Positions 1 through 10,617 are shown, numbered from the stretch's first letter. The stretch: 64,000 nucleotides of DNA from Zygaena filipendulae (GCA_907165275.2 OU015663.1:6832501-6896500), one strand, 5' to 3'. Made by a program: numbers and translations. The notes: a model not told the origin generated them from the sequence alone.

Positions 1-324
1 TAAAGAAATATTCTTTTATAAAGAATAATCAATTTACAAATTATTTTTTTATCATGGTTGTATAATGTCTGTGCACAGTAAAAAATATCAAAATATTAGA
101 ATTTTTTTTATTTAGTTAAAATAAAAACAAACTTTATTTTTTTATTTATTACATGCCCATGAAAGCTAGTCCTTCAGCCAAACAAACATTTATTTCTATT
201 TTTTTTTTAATAATCCACATCACAACTCACAGATCTACTTGATCCCACAGTAAGCTATTATTAGCTTGTGTCGTGGAAACCAAGCAAATGTGGTATATAC
301 TACATAGAATTACTTATATGTTAT

Positions 325-468
325 ACTATAGATATATTTAAACACACCCAGACTGAAAAATGGAACCCTGTGTTCATCACACAAAGTCCACCCCCACCGG
401 GAATCGAACCCGGAACCCCTTGATTAGCGGGTAGGCATGGTGACCTCTGCGCCAATCGGGTCATCAAA
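325..468 (-). repeat. tRNA-derived SINE copy 1
   Basis: Read on the minus strand it has an A box (TGGCGCAGAGG), a B box inside CCGGGTTCGATTCCCGG, then GTGGACTTTGTGTGATGAAC and a tail shared with the copy at 7966-8107. The shared non-tRNA tail shows a SINE rather than a functional tRNA gene. Confidence 0.8.
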
Positions 469-605
469 GTCGTCGTTCTATAAGGTTTGCCATCTTCTTC
501 GAAATCAAGGTTCAAATTCAATTAATCTTTTCAAGTACCTATATTATTTCATAGAAAGTGCCATATTTGGGATGAACTGTACAGTATATTTTCTCTTTTT
601 TTCAG

Positions 606-803
606 CACTGTGTAAATGTATTCAGCACACTGGATGAGCGCATGTCTCGCTGTGGGGGCAGAGCCCTTGATGTGGCAGAGAAGCTTGGAGCTGCACGCGC
701 ACCTCGGGCTAGAGCTGCGGCCGCTCGCGACTTACTTTCACACCTTGCACACTTCCTGAGCCCTGGACCTGTTTTGTCTGACCTGTTCAATAATCCAAAT
801 AAG
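606..803 (+). CDS. Sec10: Sec10 exon a (first in window)
   Basis: Begins after a T-rich tract and CAG, with HCVNVFSTLDER, and ends LFNNPNK before GTAAAT. It aligns with EXOC5 around residues 110-160 (V.LGDQLE..TPR...A..L..YF). It is phase 0 at both ends, GC-rich, with many Arg and Ala residues. The preceding exon is outside the window. Confidence 0.9.
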
Positions 804-3800
804 GTAAATATTGTCGCTGAAGTTCTAACACCACGGAAGTCAAATTATGCAACTTTTCAGGAGAGCAAAAATACCTGTTTCATTTTGCATCAAACAACTA
901 TTTAAAGTTAGGTTTATTCAATATACGAATTATTAAAATATCTATAATTCATGTAGGCACATTTAAATTTTAAAACAAAATTATTTTGTTGCAATTCCCT
1001 ATCGAATAAAATAAGGAACGTATTTCGACGACGATATGATTGCTGGTTCAAGATGTAACACTATTACTGTTGTAATATTTTATGTGTTATTTCAAGATTC
1101 AACAAGAACTTTTAACACCCTTGAGCATAAATTACATACTTAATTTTTTATCTATCTATTTCCTGAATACATAATATGACTTCAATCTTAATTATTTAGA
1201 TATTAGCTGTTAGTATGTGTATAAGTTACCATTACACCTAACAACCACATTACAGCTCAGTCTTATATTTCTCTGTGTAATCTATACATATAACATGCTG
1301 TCCTAAATGACTGACTGACGGATCAATGCTCAGCCTAAACACTCTGATCGTAGAAACCTGAAACTTGGAGGGTGTGTTCTTTGTATGATGTAGGCATCCG
1401 ATAAGAAAGGATTTTTGAAAATTCTACCCCTAAGGGGCCTAAGTTTTGTGGCGACCCCTACGCCACAAGTCACGAACTACAACGAAGCGACGAGTACTAG
1501 CTATATGGAAAGTCTTGAATCGCGCTAACTTTCACACTGCGCTACATATATGCGACCTTCGACGACCTACAGTCGGAGCCGCGGTTTCCCGGGCATACCA
1601 CCTCGCCCGGCGGGAAGCTTCCCATTTGGTGGCGGTCGAGCCATATCGACCATCCTGCTCCCGCTGCAGTTTGTATGAAACAATTCCGCGGGAACTCCGA
1701 AATTATCGCGGGTGAAACCGCGCGGGACAGTTAATTATTATTATTTTATTTACTATCCCTAGCAAATTTCAAATTGGTAATTGTTAGTTATCATGATAAT
1801 TATTTATAGAAGAAGTTCATAAAATATCAAAAACATCTATTATTCCCTTTAACTTTTATAAAAATGACTTATAAGCGCTTATAAGTTATAACATATCCTG
1901 ATTCATTGAAGATTTCCCTAGGAAATCCTACTTCCTAAAATGTGTACAAGTAAAAATTGGCAACATTAGCAAATAGTAATCAGTTTATAACTTTACAGCT
2001 CCATGAAGCTGCTGATGTTATACAAAAACTGTATACAATCGCTCAAGAACTTCCACCCGACAAATTTGAAGTAGCCAAGAAGAAAATAGAAGCAAAGTAT
2101 GATGAGATAGAGCGAAACCTTATTGAAGACTTTGTGAAAGCACAAAATCAGGGCAACATGGGCAAGATGAAGGATATAGCCAGTATAATGACCAACTTTA
2201 AAGGCTACTCTCAGTGTGTTGATGCCTTCATTGAGACTAGTCAGATGGTAAGCTTCGATAATGTTTTTCCCAGTATGCACTGTGCAGTGTTGAAGTGTGG
2301 TCTTCAGTGTGTGTTAGTTAAAATAAATAATCTTTTCTTGGTGACAGCAAAGGAAACAAGGTCCATACAGCTAAGTCTGATATGTAATTTTTTCTGATAT
2401 ACAGATGTTTACATTTTGTATATAATTCAATGTTTTATGGAAATTTTGCAAACAACTCATCATAGTTGAACCTCAATAGGATCTCTGTGGGAGATTATAT
2501 GGTAAAACAACAACTTTCCAGCAATCACCCCATATTTTGATCTTATTTCTCTGTTGTGTAAATTCCACTATATATTTAATTTAAGTATTCTTATTTACCT
2601 ATTGCAAAACAAATAAATAAAATTGACGTCCTTTAATAGATCTTGCTAAAAGCATATTTTTTCTCTCTCAGAACACTTTATTGGGCAAAGACATATTCGC
2701 GGCTGTTCTACCTCTGTGCAAAAAGAACTACACAATAATCAGCAATGTGTTCCACAACCCTGATCAAGTGATGAGCAAATTTGTACTGAACATATTCCAT
2801 CTGAAATTACAAAAATATGTACAGACAAAGCTGGCTGATAAGAGCGATACAGAAAAATATTTGAAAAATCTGTACGAGATGTATACAAGGTAATAAAAAG
2901 TTATTTAAAATTTATGTCAATGGTTGTAACTCGCTATGCCTATGATCTACAGGCCCGTGCTAGGTTATTGTATCATCCCATCAAATTGACTGTTTTACGG
3001 TTTCTCAAAGCTTCCTGTAAAATTGTCTAATCTACTCTTAAACGAAATTATTATCCATTAGTGCCGCGCGTGAGTTTCGGAATTCCAGCAGAAAAAGTGT
3101 TAAAAGTAACTAAAGTTAAAACATCAGCTATCGGTTAGTGAAAATCCCGTCTAAATCGGTCCAACCGTTTTGAAGATTAGCCGGAACAAACAGCCAGACA
3201 GACAAAAAAAACAAAATTGGTTTTTGGGACTTACTGTTGTCATACTAATATACATAAGTAATTTCACTTGCATGTATAAAAACCCGTTACTTCGACATTA
3301 CAAACTCACACTTCAATTTTAAGTATATTTACCGCTACGGGCGCTATCGAAACCAGCGGGTTTCGCCAACTTTACATTCTACAATCGTTAGCGCATAGAA
3401 AACTAAGTATAACGAATCGTCATGTCAGTCAGCCAATCAAAACTCTGGTTTTCACATGGTCACGCAAAACTTAAGTTTTGATTGGCTGACCAAGTAACAT
3501 GACGATACATTACTTAGTATTAGTAGTTAGTTTTCTATGCGATTGTAGAATGTCAATTTTGTTATGCCTATGGGGCAGGTTTTCGCAATTATTTTCGACT
3601 TATTTATTACTTGTACGACACTGGTTTCGATAGAAGAATATAATAAATAAATAAATAAAAGAAATTTTTATTTACCAGCACATAATTATATAGTAAAAGT
3701 TACAGAATGGTATGTTATTATATTTGGTGCGGCAAAAAGGAGATGGGACTCAGCGAATCCACTGATTTTCAGTCCCCAACCTCTTACAACTATTATTAGT

Positions 3801-6800
3801 ACTAAGACAAACTAAGAAGAGATTTACCATCGTGTATAGACAAAAAAAAGTGAATATTGTTTGTCAGCACGCAACGTGTGTGCGACGAGTTGGTGTCGGC
3901 CGGGCTCGTGTCGGCGGACGGCAACGCGTCGACGGGCGACCTCCGGCGCGAGGCGCTCGTCGGCGGCGCGATGGCGGGCGGCAGCGAGGGGTACGCGGCG
4001 CTCGAGGTGGAGCGGCTGCGCGCCGCGCTGGCGGCCGCGCTCGCCGCCTACTACGCGGAGAAGCAACATGTCAAGAAGCAGATACAGGGCGGGGGGTGAG
4101 TGGCAGGGGTGGGGGGGGGGGGGGGGCGAGATCCTTAGGTACCAGCACAATTGAGTTCATTTGTTTGGTACGCTTTGACGCCTTAACGCGTAATTTCGCA
4201 ACGTGTATGCAGTCAGAGGTACAGAAAAGGACATAGGGTTAGGCTTTTTATCTCGGAATTTTCGCTGGAACTCGGAAATTAACCATTGATTTATCGATGT
4301 ACCAACGTAACAAACCAACCAACCAAATTTCATGATGATCCGTTAACATCATGAAATTTTGCATACACGTTGTTAGGGATACAGAGGAAAACATAGGATA
4401 CTTTCGTCCCGTAATTCCCGCGAGTGAAACCGCGGGGATCAGCTAGGATTTTTTTTTTATTACAAAAAAGTTAACACCATAAAAAATGCAACCTACTGGA
4501 ATGTTGTGATGATAATTTGCAACCCGGCAGCTTCCAGGAGCTTCGGCGAGACTTGCAGGCGGTGATCGGCGCCCGCGCCAACATCAACATAGCGCAGATA
4601 GAGAACTACGGCGGCGAGACGTTCCTCAGCGCGCAGCTGGCGCGGCGCGCGCTGGCCGACGCGCGCACCTCCTTCCGCCGGTGCAGGGCTGTGAGTGCGC
4701 GCTCCCCCTCCCCCTCGACCGACATCAACTCCCCTTAGCCAAGTCGATCGGGCGTCATCGCAATAGGCTATTTGGAGCAATAGCGTGTTAACCCACACTG
4801 GAGAAATTTTAATGACAGATGTGACACGAAATAAACCCTGCTGGGTTTTTGTGTCTGACGTTGTAAAAATTTGTACTTTTTTCTGAGTAAATAAATTATA
4901 AAAAAAAAGTAAATCGTATTTTAAAATTATAGCGCCATTTTGTGTCAACATTTTTTATGTTCAACATTTTGTTAGTATTTATACAATGTAATAAGGTAAA
5001 AAAATTATTAAAAAACGTTCTATAACTCTCAATAAAGCGTTCTGTATCAACAACTTGATGTTGTGAGTTAACATGTTATTGCCTATCTGCGTCCATTTGA
5101 ATACTTTGTTTTCTAAGTTCTTAGTCCGTCAGTTAGATAATAAAAAAATAATGGACACGTATTTTTTGCTTTTTCAAATTAATATAAATATACCTGAATA
5201 AAGCGCATTAAAGTTTAGGAGTGGCTCGTAACGTCATACGCAGCTAAAAACTGCGCCTGCTTGTGACGCACGCGACATTTCGACTTCGTTGAGTCGAAAT
5301 GTCGAAATCTCCGTTATTTTTTGCTTACGTGGAAAAAAAATACGTGTCTAATATTTTTTATGAATCTACAAGACGGGCTAATTAAAAAATTTAGTCAAAT
5401 TGCCTATAGAAAACTAAGACTAAGGCCACACTAATAATAATAATAATTTTATTGCAACAAAAACAGAAATATCCTAAGTACATAGTGAGGCTTAAAACTA
5501 ACATCGATACAATCTTAATTGTGAGCCTGGTGCCTAAACTAGGTTCGTATTTCATTGACATCGATAAAACTTGCAAACAGTGCAAAGATAAAACTTTCAA
5601 ACGCTTAATTCAAATGATAATTTCGCGAAGAACGGTTGCTTTTTCGCTGTCTTGCAAACAATGAAATCTAAAAAAATATTGAAATATAACACGTGGTTTT
5701 CAATATAATCGTCATGGTTCGTTTTCATCGGTATTCATGAACACCCATAAGAGTGGCGCCCGTGGTTTCCCCGCAGCTGTGCGCGCCGAACGAGCTCCCG
5801 GGCACAGCGACAGCTCTGCTGGAAGCGCTCATCCAGCATCTACTTGTGGACCATGTGGACTACGCCCTCGACCTCGGCCTGCACTGCATACCCATCGCGG
5901 AGAGCAAGTCGCCTCCACAGGTACCTACATCACTATGGCACTATGATCGCTATACCAAAGAATAGAGATTATGTTATAAAGAAGTGACACTCCGACTCCC
6001 ACCAAAGGCTTCTGGCTTCCTCCAAGCCTCTTCATACCCGCGAAATTTTCTTGGTAAATTCCGAGGAAAGTTTCTCACATGTAGAAGCTACATGTGACAA
6101 CTATTTACTGACAGCTGACAGTTAGTGTCAGCCCGCTGTTAACCTTACGATACGCACACGCACAACACGTGTACGTAAAAGCCGGCCGTCTTTACCGGCC
6201 AGGAAAGTACTTGAATCGGTTCATTGACTATTGACTATATAGTATTCTAAATGTAGAGACTTATAAATATATTTTTTTTAGTTTTCCGTCTATTTTGAGC
6301 TTACACACGTTGTTTACATTGTTCCCAGATTCACTTTTTCGATACAGTAAAACAAGCAAATGAGATCATTACAATGTTCGAGGAACACTTTCAAGAGTCC
6401 GTCGTGCCTTGCATGAGGTGAGTCACCGTGAGTCTGACCATAAATATGTATTTATTTCTGTTACAGTTTTCACAGCACTTTAAAATATCACACAAAATTT
6501 ACATGGCAGTCCTAACAGCCAATGATGGATACTCATTTTATAAAGGTATCGCTTTATTTTAACGACTTCTTTATTTTATTGTAACAAGATTCAATTTTAT
6601 GATCACTAAACTTACACTATCAATTCTGTTGCAACATTATGTTGCTCAGTCATATCCTTACGGATTTCGCGGCAAGTGGCCGTTTTTAGCACTTCTTGTT
6701 TAAATGCTCCAGAGCTCTTAACAAAAATTAGTATTTATCCTATTTTATGTACATATTCTATCATAATATCGACTTTTTAGATATTACACCCTACAGCATA

Positions 6801-9800
6801 TGTTTTTCTATCGTCTGTGACGCTAACTTTACCACTGCCTCAAAACAACACGTTTTTAGTTCGACAACGAAGCAAAACGAGTGCGTGCAGAAGAAGACTG
6901 CGGTGCTGGAACAGCTGGAGAGCAAGCTGGACGCGGGGCTGGAGCGGGCCATCGCGGCCGTGGTCGCCTGGGTGAGGCTGTACCTGCAGACCGAGCAAAA
7001 GAAGACCGACTTCAAGCCCGAGGGAGACATCGACACCATCGCCTCGCCGGTCAGTTGACAAACAAACTGCAGTCAAAGAATACTAACTACTTAAAGAAGC
7101 GACACCCTCAGTGTTTCAATACAGAGCACCACGATCCCTCTCAGGATGTTATTTAGGGTATACCTATCAAGCCACATCGTTCGTAGAGCCTACGACAATA
7201 TTACAGTAATGTCAAGGCCAACATTACTTGTTATTCATTAGTTTATTGCACATAAAACAGATTTAGTAAGTTCAGTTTTCAGCACTATTTGTAATAGACA
7301 AATATTATAATATAGTAAGGACACATTATAGCTCGGACATCCAAATAATAAATGGGATGCGATTGTTCAGGTAGATTATTATTATTTACTAGCTGTCCCG
7401 CGCGGTTTCACCTGCGATAATTTCTAAGTTCTCGCGAAATTGTTCCATACCCCCCCTTTTAATCCCCTTAGGGGTTGAATTTTCAAAAATCCTTTCTTAT
7501 CGGATGCCTACGTCATAAAAAGAACACACCCTCCAAGTTTCAGGACTCTACGATCAGCTGTTTGGGCTGTGCGTTGATCCATCAGTCATTCAGGATAAAG
7601 CATTTTATATGTATAGATTTTATTCTGTTACTACCAGAGCACCACGATCCCTCTCATTAGATGGGATGGGATGCGATTGGTCAGGTAATTTTCAAACCTT
7701 ACCTAACCTGCGTGGTCGGGGTGCTCACAAGTACAACAAAGTTGTAAATTGATTGTAATATATCTATTATATAATATATAATATTATACTAGCTGTCCTC
7801 CACGGTTTCACCCGTAGTAATTTCGGAATTCCCGCGAGAACTCCGAAATTAATGCGAGGAACAGTTTATTGTCAGGGGTAGAAAGAAGGACGTAGAGTAC
7901 TTTTTCCCCGGTATTCCCGCGTGAACTCCGAAATTATCGCGGGTGAAAGCGGGGGACAGCTAGTTATACTATAGATATACACGGCCAGACTGGAAAATGG
8001 AACCCTGTATTCATCACACAAAGTCCACCCCCTTCGGCAATAGAACCCGGGACCACTTGATTAGCGGGTAGACATGGTGACCTACTGGGCCAAGAGGGTC
8101 GTCAATGTAAGGATATATTATTATTTACGGTAACATGCATGAATGTTGTGTCGGCAGGCGTGCCTGTGCGTGGTGTCGTACCTGGGCAGCGTGCTGGACA
8201 AGGTGCACGCGGCGCTGCAGGGCGACAACCTGCACGGCGTCGCGCTCGAGCTGGCCGTGCGCCTGCACCGCGTCATCTACGAGCACCTGCAGAACTTCCA
8301 GTTCAACTCCGCCGGTACGTGCTCGTGTTAAAACGAGTGGACGTCTTCGATCTCTTTATATAGATAGATGGAACATAAAAAAAAACATCTTCTTAATATA
8401 TATAAATCACGTGTCACGTTGTTTATCCGCGATGGACTCCGAAACTGCTGAACGGATTTTGATAAAATTTTGTAACCATTTATAATATGGTCCAACTTAA
8501 AAGATAGGATAGTTTTTATCCCGGAATTCCCGCGAAAACTCCGGAATTAATGCGGGGGACAGCTAGATATAGGTATAGAGAGAAGAAAGAAAAGGCAAAA
8601 GCGATCACACAATTAGTACTTACAGTAGAACAGAAAAAATATTTAAAAATTAACAAACTGTATGAAAATACTAGTTGTGCCCCGCGGTTTCACCCGCGTT
8701 AATTTCAGAGTTCCCGTTGGGAAATCCGTGATAAAAATTACCCTATGTGTTAATCTGATGTATAAGCTATATTATTGTAAAGTGTCATTTAAATCCATCC
8801 AGTAGTTTTTGCGTGAAAGAGTAACAAACATCCATCTATCTATACTTACAAACTTTCACGTTTATGATATTAGTAGGATAATCACAGGAATGTCTGATGC
8901 GTCTCCATCACTGAAAGTTGAACCAAATATAAATAAAAATTCCCATGAACTCCACTCATTATTTCAAAGGTTATAAACGTAGATCAATGGTCGTATAACA
9001 TTGATGGTGCAAGTTTTTTTTTCATAGTCCAGCAAAAGACGTGGGTCACTTATAAGTTAAATTTAGTTAATTACCAATTAACATTAATTTAATTAACATC
9101 TCGGAGTGCGGCAGTTTTGTTTTTAAAATCTTTACTTAAAATTAAGTAATCATTAAAACGTCTCTGAGTGCGGCCGTTAGTGATTTTATTTTAACGTGTA
9201 TTAAGTAAAATACGGTCAATTAAATGTGAGTACTTACGCCGCGCCGCCGTGACCCGGCAGGCGCTATGATAGCGATATGCGACGTGAAGGAGTACCGGTC
9301 GGCGGCGTGCGGGCGCGGCGCGCGCTCGGCGCCCCCGCCCGCGCACGCGCTGTTCGACGCGCTGCACGCGCTCTGCAACCTGCTGCTCGTCAAGCCCGAG
9401 AACCTGCACCAGGTCTGCGAGGGGGAGACCCTGGTGAGTTGAATAGAATGGGCAAGTTTTTTGTTTTAGTCCGTCTTGTAGATTAATAAAAAATATTGGA
9501 CACGAATTTTTTTTATTTTTTTACGTAATCAAAAAATAACGGCGATACATTGAGTTGAAATTTCGCGTGACGTCACTATTCGGACAGTTTGTATGCCGAT
9601 TTTAATTGGGTTGATGTCACGACCCCCTCACCCTAAACTTTAATGCGCTTTATCTCTGTATATTTTAATTTATTTGAAAAAGTAAAAAATACGTGTCTAT
9701 TGTTTTTTTATTTTCTAACTGACGGACTTATTAGAATTTAGAGCCAAAAGACGTCCACTGCTGGACATAGGCCTATTTACAATTTTTTGGTGACATTTAT

Positions 9801-10439
9801 TATCCATCTATTACTATAATAAAAGAGTAGAATCCGCGATTCTGTACATTGAAAATTTTTATCTAAAATTGAGAGGCGTGATAAAAGAAAAGTAACCAAG
9901 CCCAAAAAAAGTTTTTAAAATTCTTTTCTGTCTGTCTGTCTGTTCGCGATAACCTCCGCATCTACTGAACCGATTATCATGCGGTTTTTACAGGTAGATT
10001 AAACTTAGCCTGGAGCTACATATATGCTTTGTTTCATTGAAATCGGATGTCGGGAAAAAAGTTGTTATATGAAAAAGTTTCACGCGGTTGAAACCGCGGG
10101 GCACATCTAGTATACCAATAAACGATCGCGCTCTCGTACTTGGGAATAATTGTAAATAGTAAGTAAATACCGTCTTCTGTTTGTTCAACACTCTAAGGAA
10201 AAAACCTGTTAGCTTCCGGGATTATTTTCAACCCTAGAAATTATTGTTAACTGTGTGTTACAACTTGTTCATTTGTATGTTTATTCGGTTTTGTTATAAT
10301 TTCTGCCAACTAATATGGTCCTTTAATCTCTATTCTGCCACAGGCGGAGTTGGACCACTCGATCCTGCTGCACTTCATCCAGCTACGTTCAGATTACAAG
10401 AGCCACAAACTATCCTCTTTCCTCAAAGGTCTATCGTAA
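606..10439 (+). CDS. Sec10: Sec10 / exocyst complex component 5, exons to stop (5' partial)
   Basis: Eleven exons join (606-803, 1999-2247, 2672-2889, 3868-4095, 4531-4690, 5777-5920, 6329-6417, 6860-7049, 8158-8314, 9261-9433, 10344-10439) into 633 codons plus TAA. Every junction is GT-AG and every phase fits without an internal stop. The product matches EXOC5/Sec10 throughout: AADVIQKLYTIAQELP, FKGYSQCVD, YLKNLYEMYT, ENYGGETFLS, EQKKTDFKPE, LHRVIYEHLQNFQF, AMIAICDVKEYR, LFDALHALCNLL and the terminal QLRSDYKSHKL. Vertebrate EXOC5 is about 708 residues, so roughly 100 amino-terminal residues lie left of the window. Sec10 is a subunit of the octameric exocyst, which tethers secretory vesicles to the plasma membrane (family knowledge). 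The helical rod is intact; no truncation or frameshift is seen. Third-position GC differs strongly between exons. The identification is firm; exact exon edges are by eye. Confidence 0.96.
1285..1733 (+). mobile_element. Helitron-like (Lep1-type) repeat, long subfamily
   Basis: Includes TCTGATCGTAGAAACCTGAA, then CTTGGAGGGTGTGTTC and GGCATCCGATAAGAAAGGAT, also found inverted at 7385-7621. Ends with GCGGGAACTCCGAAATTATC, then the hairpin GCGGGTGAAACCGC and GGGACAGT. The middle part is unique GC-rich sequence that opens a short ORF with no recognisable product. Confidence 0.6.
1999..2247 (+). CDS. Sec10: Sec10 exon b
   Basis: Acceptor TTTACAG, donor GTAAGC, 83 codons in phase 0. It starts LHEAADVIQKL and contains AQELPPDKF and FKGYSQCVDAF, among the best conserved parts of Sec10. 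Codon use is AT-rich, unlike exons a and d. Confidence 0.95.
2672..2889 (+). CDS. Sec10: Sec10 exon c
   Basis: Acceptor TCTCTCAG, donor GTAATA. Encodes NTLLGKDIFAAVLPLC to YLKNLYEMYT and ends with two bases (AG) of a split codon completed by the next exon. Confidence 0.95.
3344..3633. mobile_element. MITE with interrupted terminal inverted repeats in a Sec10 intron
   Basis: CTATCGAAACCAG at the left end is inverted at the right (CTGGTTTCGATAG). Further in, ACATTCTACAATCG, GCATAGAAAACTAA, CGTCATGT and CAGCCAATCAAAAC recur as inverted partners, giving a roughly 290-bp hairpin-forming element. No coding sequence. Confidence 0.7.
3868..4095 (+). CDS. Sec10: Sec10 exon d
   Basis: Acceptor TTTGTCAG, donor GTGAGT. 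Encodes TQRVCDELVSAGLVS to KKQIQGG. This is the least conserved part, with an Ala-rich run (AALAAALAAYYAEK) that takes the place of the YLKSRSAMILQRYYDSK segment of vertebrate EXOC5. It is very GC-rich, and a run of 16 G lies 15 bases into the following intron. Confidence 0.9.
4111..4126 (+). repeat. Run of 16 G just inside a Sec10 intron
   Basis: Uninterrupted G run 15 bases after the donor at 4096, preceded by further short G runs (4089-4096, 4106-4109). It could form a quadruplex in the pre-mRNA. Confidence 0.9.
4155..4446 (+). mobile_element. Helitron-like repeat, two overlapping fragments
   Basis: TTTGGTACGCTTTGACGCCT begins one fragment; a second runs through CATGAAATTTTGCATACACG, GAAAACATAGGATACTTT, GCGAGTGAAACCGCGGGGAT and CAGCTAGG. 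The CTAG end follows a short GC hairpin. Confidence 0.6.
4531..4690 (+). CDS. Sec10: Sec10 exon e
   Basis: Acceptor CCCGGCAG, donor GTGAGT. Encodes FQELRRDLQAVIGARANINI, then AQIENYGGETFLS and TSFRRCRA. The GGETFLS motif is shared with EXOC5 (HGETFLS). Phase 0 at its end. Confidence 0.95.
5124..5378 (+). mobile_element. GTCCGTC MITE family, copy A
   Basis: Inverted ends GTCCGTC... and ...GACGGGC, with GGACACGTATTTTT near one end and ATACGTGTCTAATATTTTT near the other. It shares the AAAGCGCATTAAAGTTTAGG core with copies at 9469-9727 (opposite orientation) and 51654-51911. Confidence 0.75.
5777..5920 (+). CDS. Sec10: Sec10 exon f
   Basis: Acceptor CCCCGCAG, donor GTACCT, 48 codons. Encodes LCAPNELPGTATALLEALIQ, HLLVDHVDYALDLGL and ending SKSPPQ. 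DHVDYALDLGL matches EHIDYALETGL of vertebrate EXOC5. Confidence 0.95.
6329..6417 (+). CDS. Sec10: Sec10 exon g
   Basis: Acceptor TTCCCAG, donor GTGAGT. Encodes IHFFDTVKQANEIITMFEEH to VVPCM. It is a short AT-rich exon ending in a split codon, matching the FLDVVQQANTIFHLFDKQF segment of EXOC5. Confidence 0.94.
6860..7049 (+). CDS. Sec10: Sec10 exon h
   Basis: Acceptor TTTTTAG, donor GTCAGT. Contains CVQKKTAVLEQLESKLDAGL and EQKKTDFKPEGDIDT; the EQKKTDFKPE string is identical in vertebrate EXOC5. Phase 0 at the end. Confidence 0.96.
7385..7621 (-). mobile_element. Helitron-like repeat, long subfamily (inverted copy)
   Basis: Starts ACTAGCTGTCCCGCGCGGTT, the reverse complement of the CTAG end, and continues with the segment shared with 1285-1733 (CCTTTCTTATCGGATGCCTA, AGAACACACCCTCCAAGTTT). 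Flanked on both sides by GAGCACCACGATCCCTCTCA (7124, 7637), so it may have landed inside an older repeat. Confidence 0.65.
7788..7963. mobile_element. Helitron-like repeat, head-to-head composite
   Basis: Left end ACTAGCTGTCCTCCACGGTT and right end GTGAAAGCGGGGGACAGCTA are the same terminus in opposite orientation, giving a composite of two truncated copies. No coding sequence. Confidence 0.6.
7966..8107 (-). repeat. tRNA-derived SINE copy 2
   Basis: Same family as 325-468 (shared GGAACCCTGT, TTCATCACACAAAGTCCACC, TTGATTAGCGGGTAG, CATGGTGACCT). The B box is decayed (AATAGAACCCGGGA), and it sits just upstream of Sec10 exon i. Confidence 0.8.
8158..8314 (+). CDS. Sec10: Sec10 exon i
   Basis: Acceptor GTCGGCAG, donor GTACGT. 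Encodes ACLCVVSYLGSVLDKVHAAL to LHRVIYEHLQNFQFNS. LHRVIYEHLQ matches FHRLIYEHLQQ of EXOC5. It is GC-rich and ends with one base of a split Gly codon. Confidence 0.96.
8393..8566 (+). mobile_element. Helitron-like repeat, AACGTGACACG subfamily
   Basis: Contains CACGTGTCACGTTG, GGACTCCGAAACTGCTGAAC and ATAATATGGTCCAACTTAAA, then GACAGCTAG. Almost the same sequence is inverted at 54315-54600 and 57893-58125. Confidence 0.7.
8671..8880 (-). mobile_element. Helitron-like repeat, near full length
   Basis: CTAGTTGTGCCCCGCGGTTT, then CACCCGCGTTAATTTC, at the left, and CATGTTTATGATATTAGTAG-like sequence at the right. Read on the minus strand it would start TCCTACTAATATCATAAACG and end CTAG, as expected of a short Helitron-type element. 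Confidence 0.65.
9054..9180 (+). mobile_element. CGGCCG-end MITE family, partial copy
   Basis: Shares TTACCAATTAACATTAATTT, then GAGTGCGGCAGTTTTG, and ends CTCTGAGTGCGGCCGTTA, as in the fuller copies at 48479-48670 and 56527-56719. The left inverted end is absent. Confidence 0.6.
9261..9433 (+). CDS. Sec10: Sec10 exon j
   Basis: Acceptor CCCGGCAG, donor GTGAGT. Encodes GAMIAICDVKEYR, an Arg/Ala/Pro-rich insert in place of the short KDFKIPM segment of EXOC5, then LFDALHALCNLLLVKPENLH and QVCEGETL. Confidence 0.95.
9469..9727 (-). mobile_element. GTCCGTC MITE family, copy B, carrying a full CRE
   Basis: Ends GTCCGTC and GACGGAC are exact inverted repeats flanked by TTA on each side. The interior contains TGACGTCA at 9568-9575 and a core shared with copies A and C. 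It lies in the Sec10 intron after exon j. Confidence 0.8.
9746..9782 (-). repeat. LINE 3'-end fragment, antisense
   Basis: AAGACGTCCACTGCTGGACA followed by TAGGCCTATTTAC is the reverse complement of the CAGCAGTGGACGTCTTTTGG-type 3' end of a common lepidopteran LINE. Only this short piece is left, directly after the MITE at 9469-9727. Confidence 0.5.
9810..10110 (+). mobile_element. Helitron-like repeat in the last Sec10 intron
   Basis: Begins near TTACTATAATAAAAGAGTAG, has TCTGTCTGTCTGTTCGCGAT and GATTATCATGCGGTTTTTAC, and ends GTTGAAACCGCGGGGCACAT then CTAG at 10107-10110. Confidence 0.6.
10344..10439 (+). CDS. Sec10: Sec10 last exon and stop
   Basis: Acceptor CTGCCACAG. Encodes AELDHSILLHFIQLRSDYKS and ends FLKGLS with TAA at 10437-10439. 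It matches the EXOC5 carboxyl end LDKNILHSFVQLRADYRSARL. An AATAAA follows at about 10567 and another at about 10612. Confidence 0.95.
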   Translation, partial: AELDHSILLHFIQLRSDYKSHKLSSFLKGLS

Positions 10440-10566
10440 TTACAAATTATCATTATTTTATCTCTACTGCATATTAGTATTGTATTTAGTAGGTATGTGT
10501 TGTAATACTTATTTTTATAAATTAGATATTATGTTAGGTAAAATTCATATTGAAAATTGTATATTA

Positions 10567-10617
10567 AATAAAATTAATTAAGACTTATTGTTAGTCATAA
10601 AAATAGTGGTAAATAAA
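10567..10617 (+). terminator. Sec10 polyadenylation signals
   Basis: AATAAA hexamers at about 10567-10572 and 10612-10617, 130-180 bases after the Sec10 stop in AT-rich 3' UTR-like sequence. The cleavage site is not determinable here. Confidence 0.5.

Noticed and set aside
368..468. Apparent tRNA gene on the minus strand (A and B boxes)
   Set aside because: The same sequence plus a long non-tRNA tail recurs at 7966-8107, and no full cloverleaf can be drawn; it is a SINE.
1446..1715. 89-codon ORF
   Set aside because: It overlaps the Helitron-like repeat end and has no splice support or recognised domain.
3832..4236. 134-codon Arg/Gly-rich ORF and other frames over Sec10 exon d
   Set aside because: Out-of-frame readings of a GC-rich real exon; the Sec10 frame is the one that joins at both ends.
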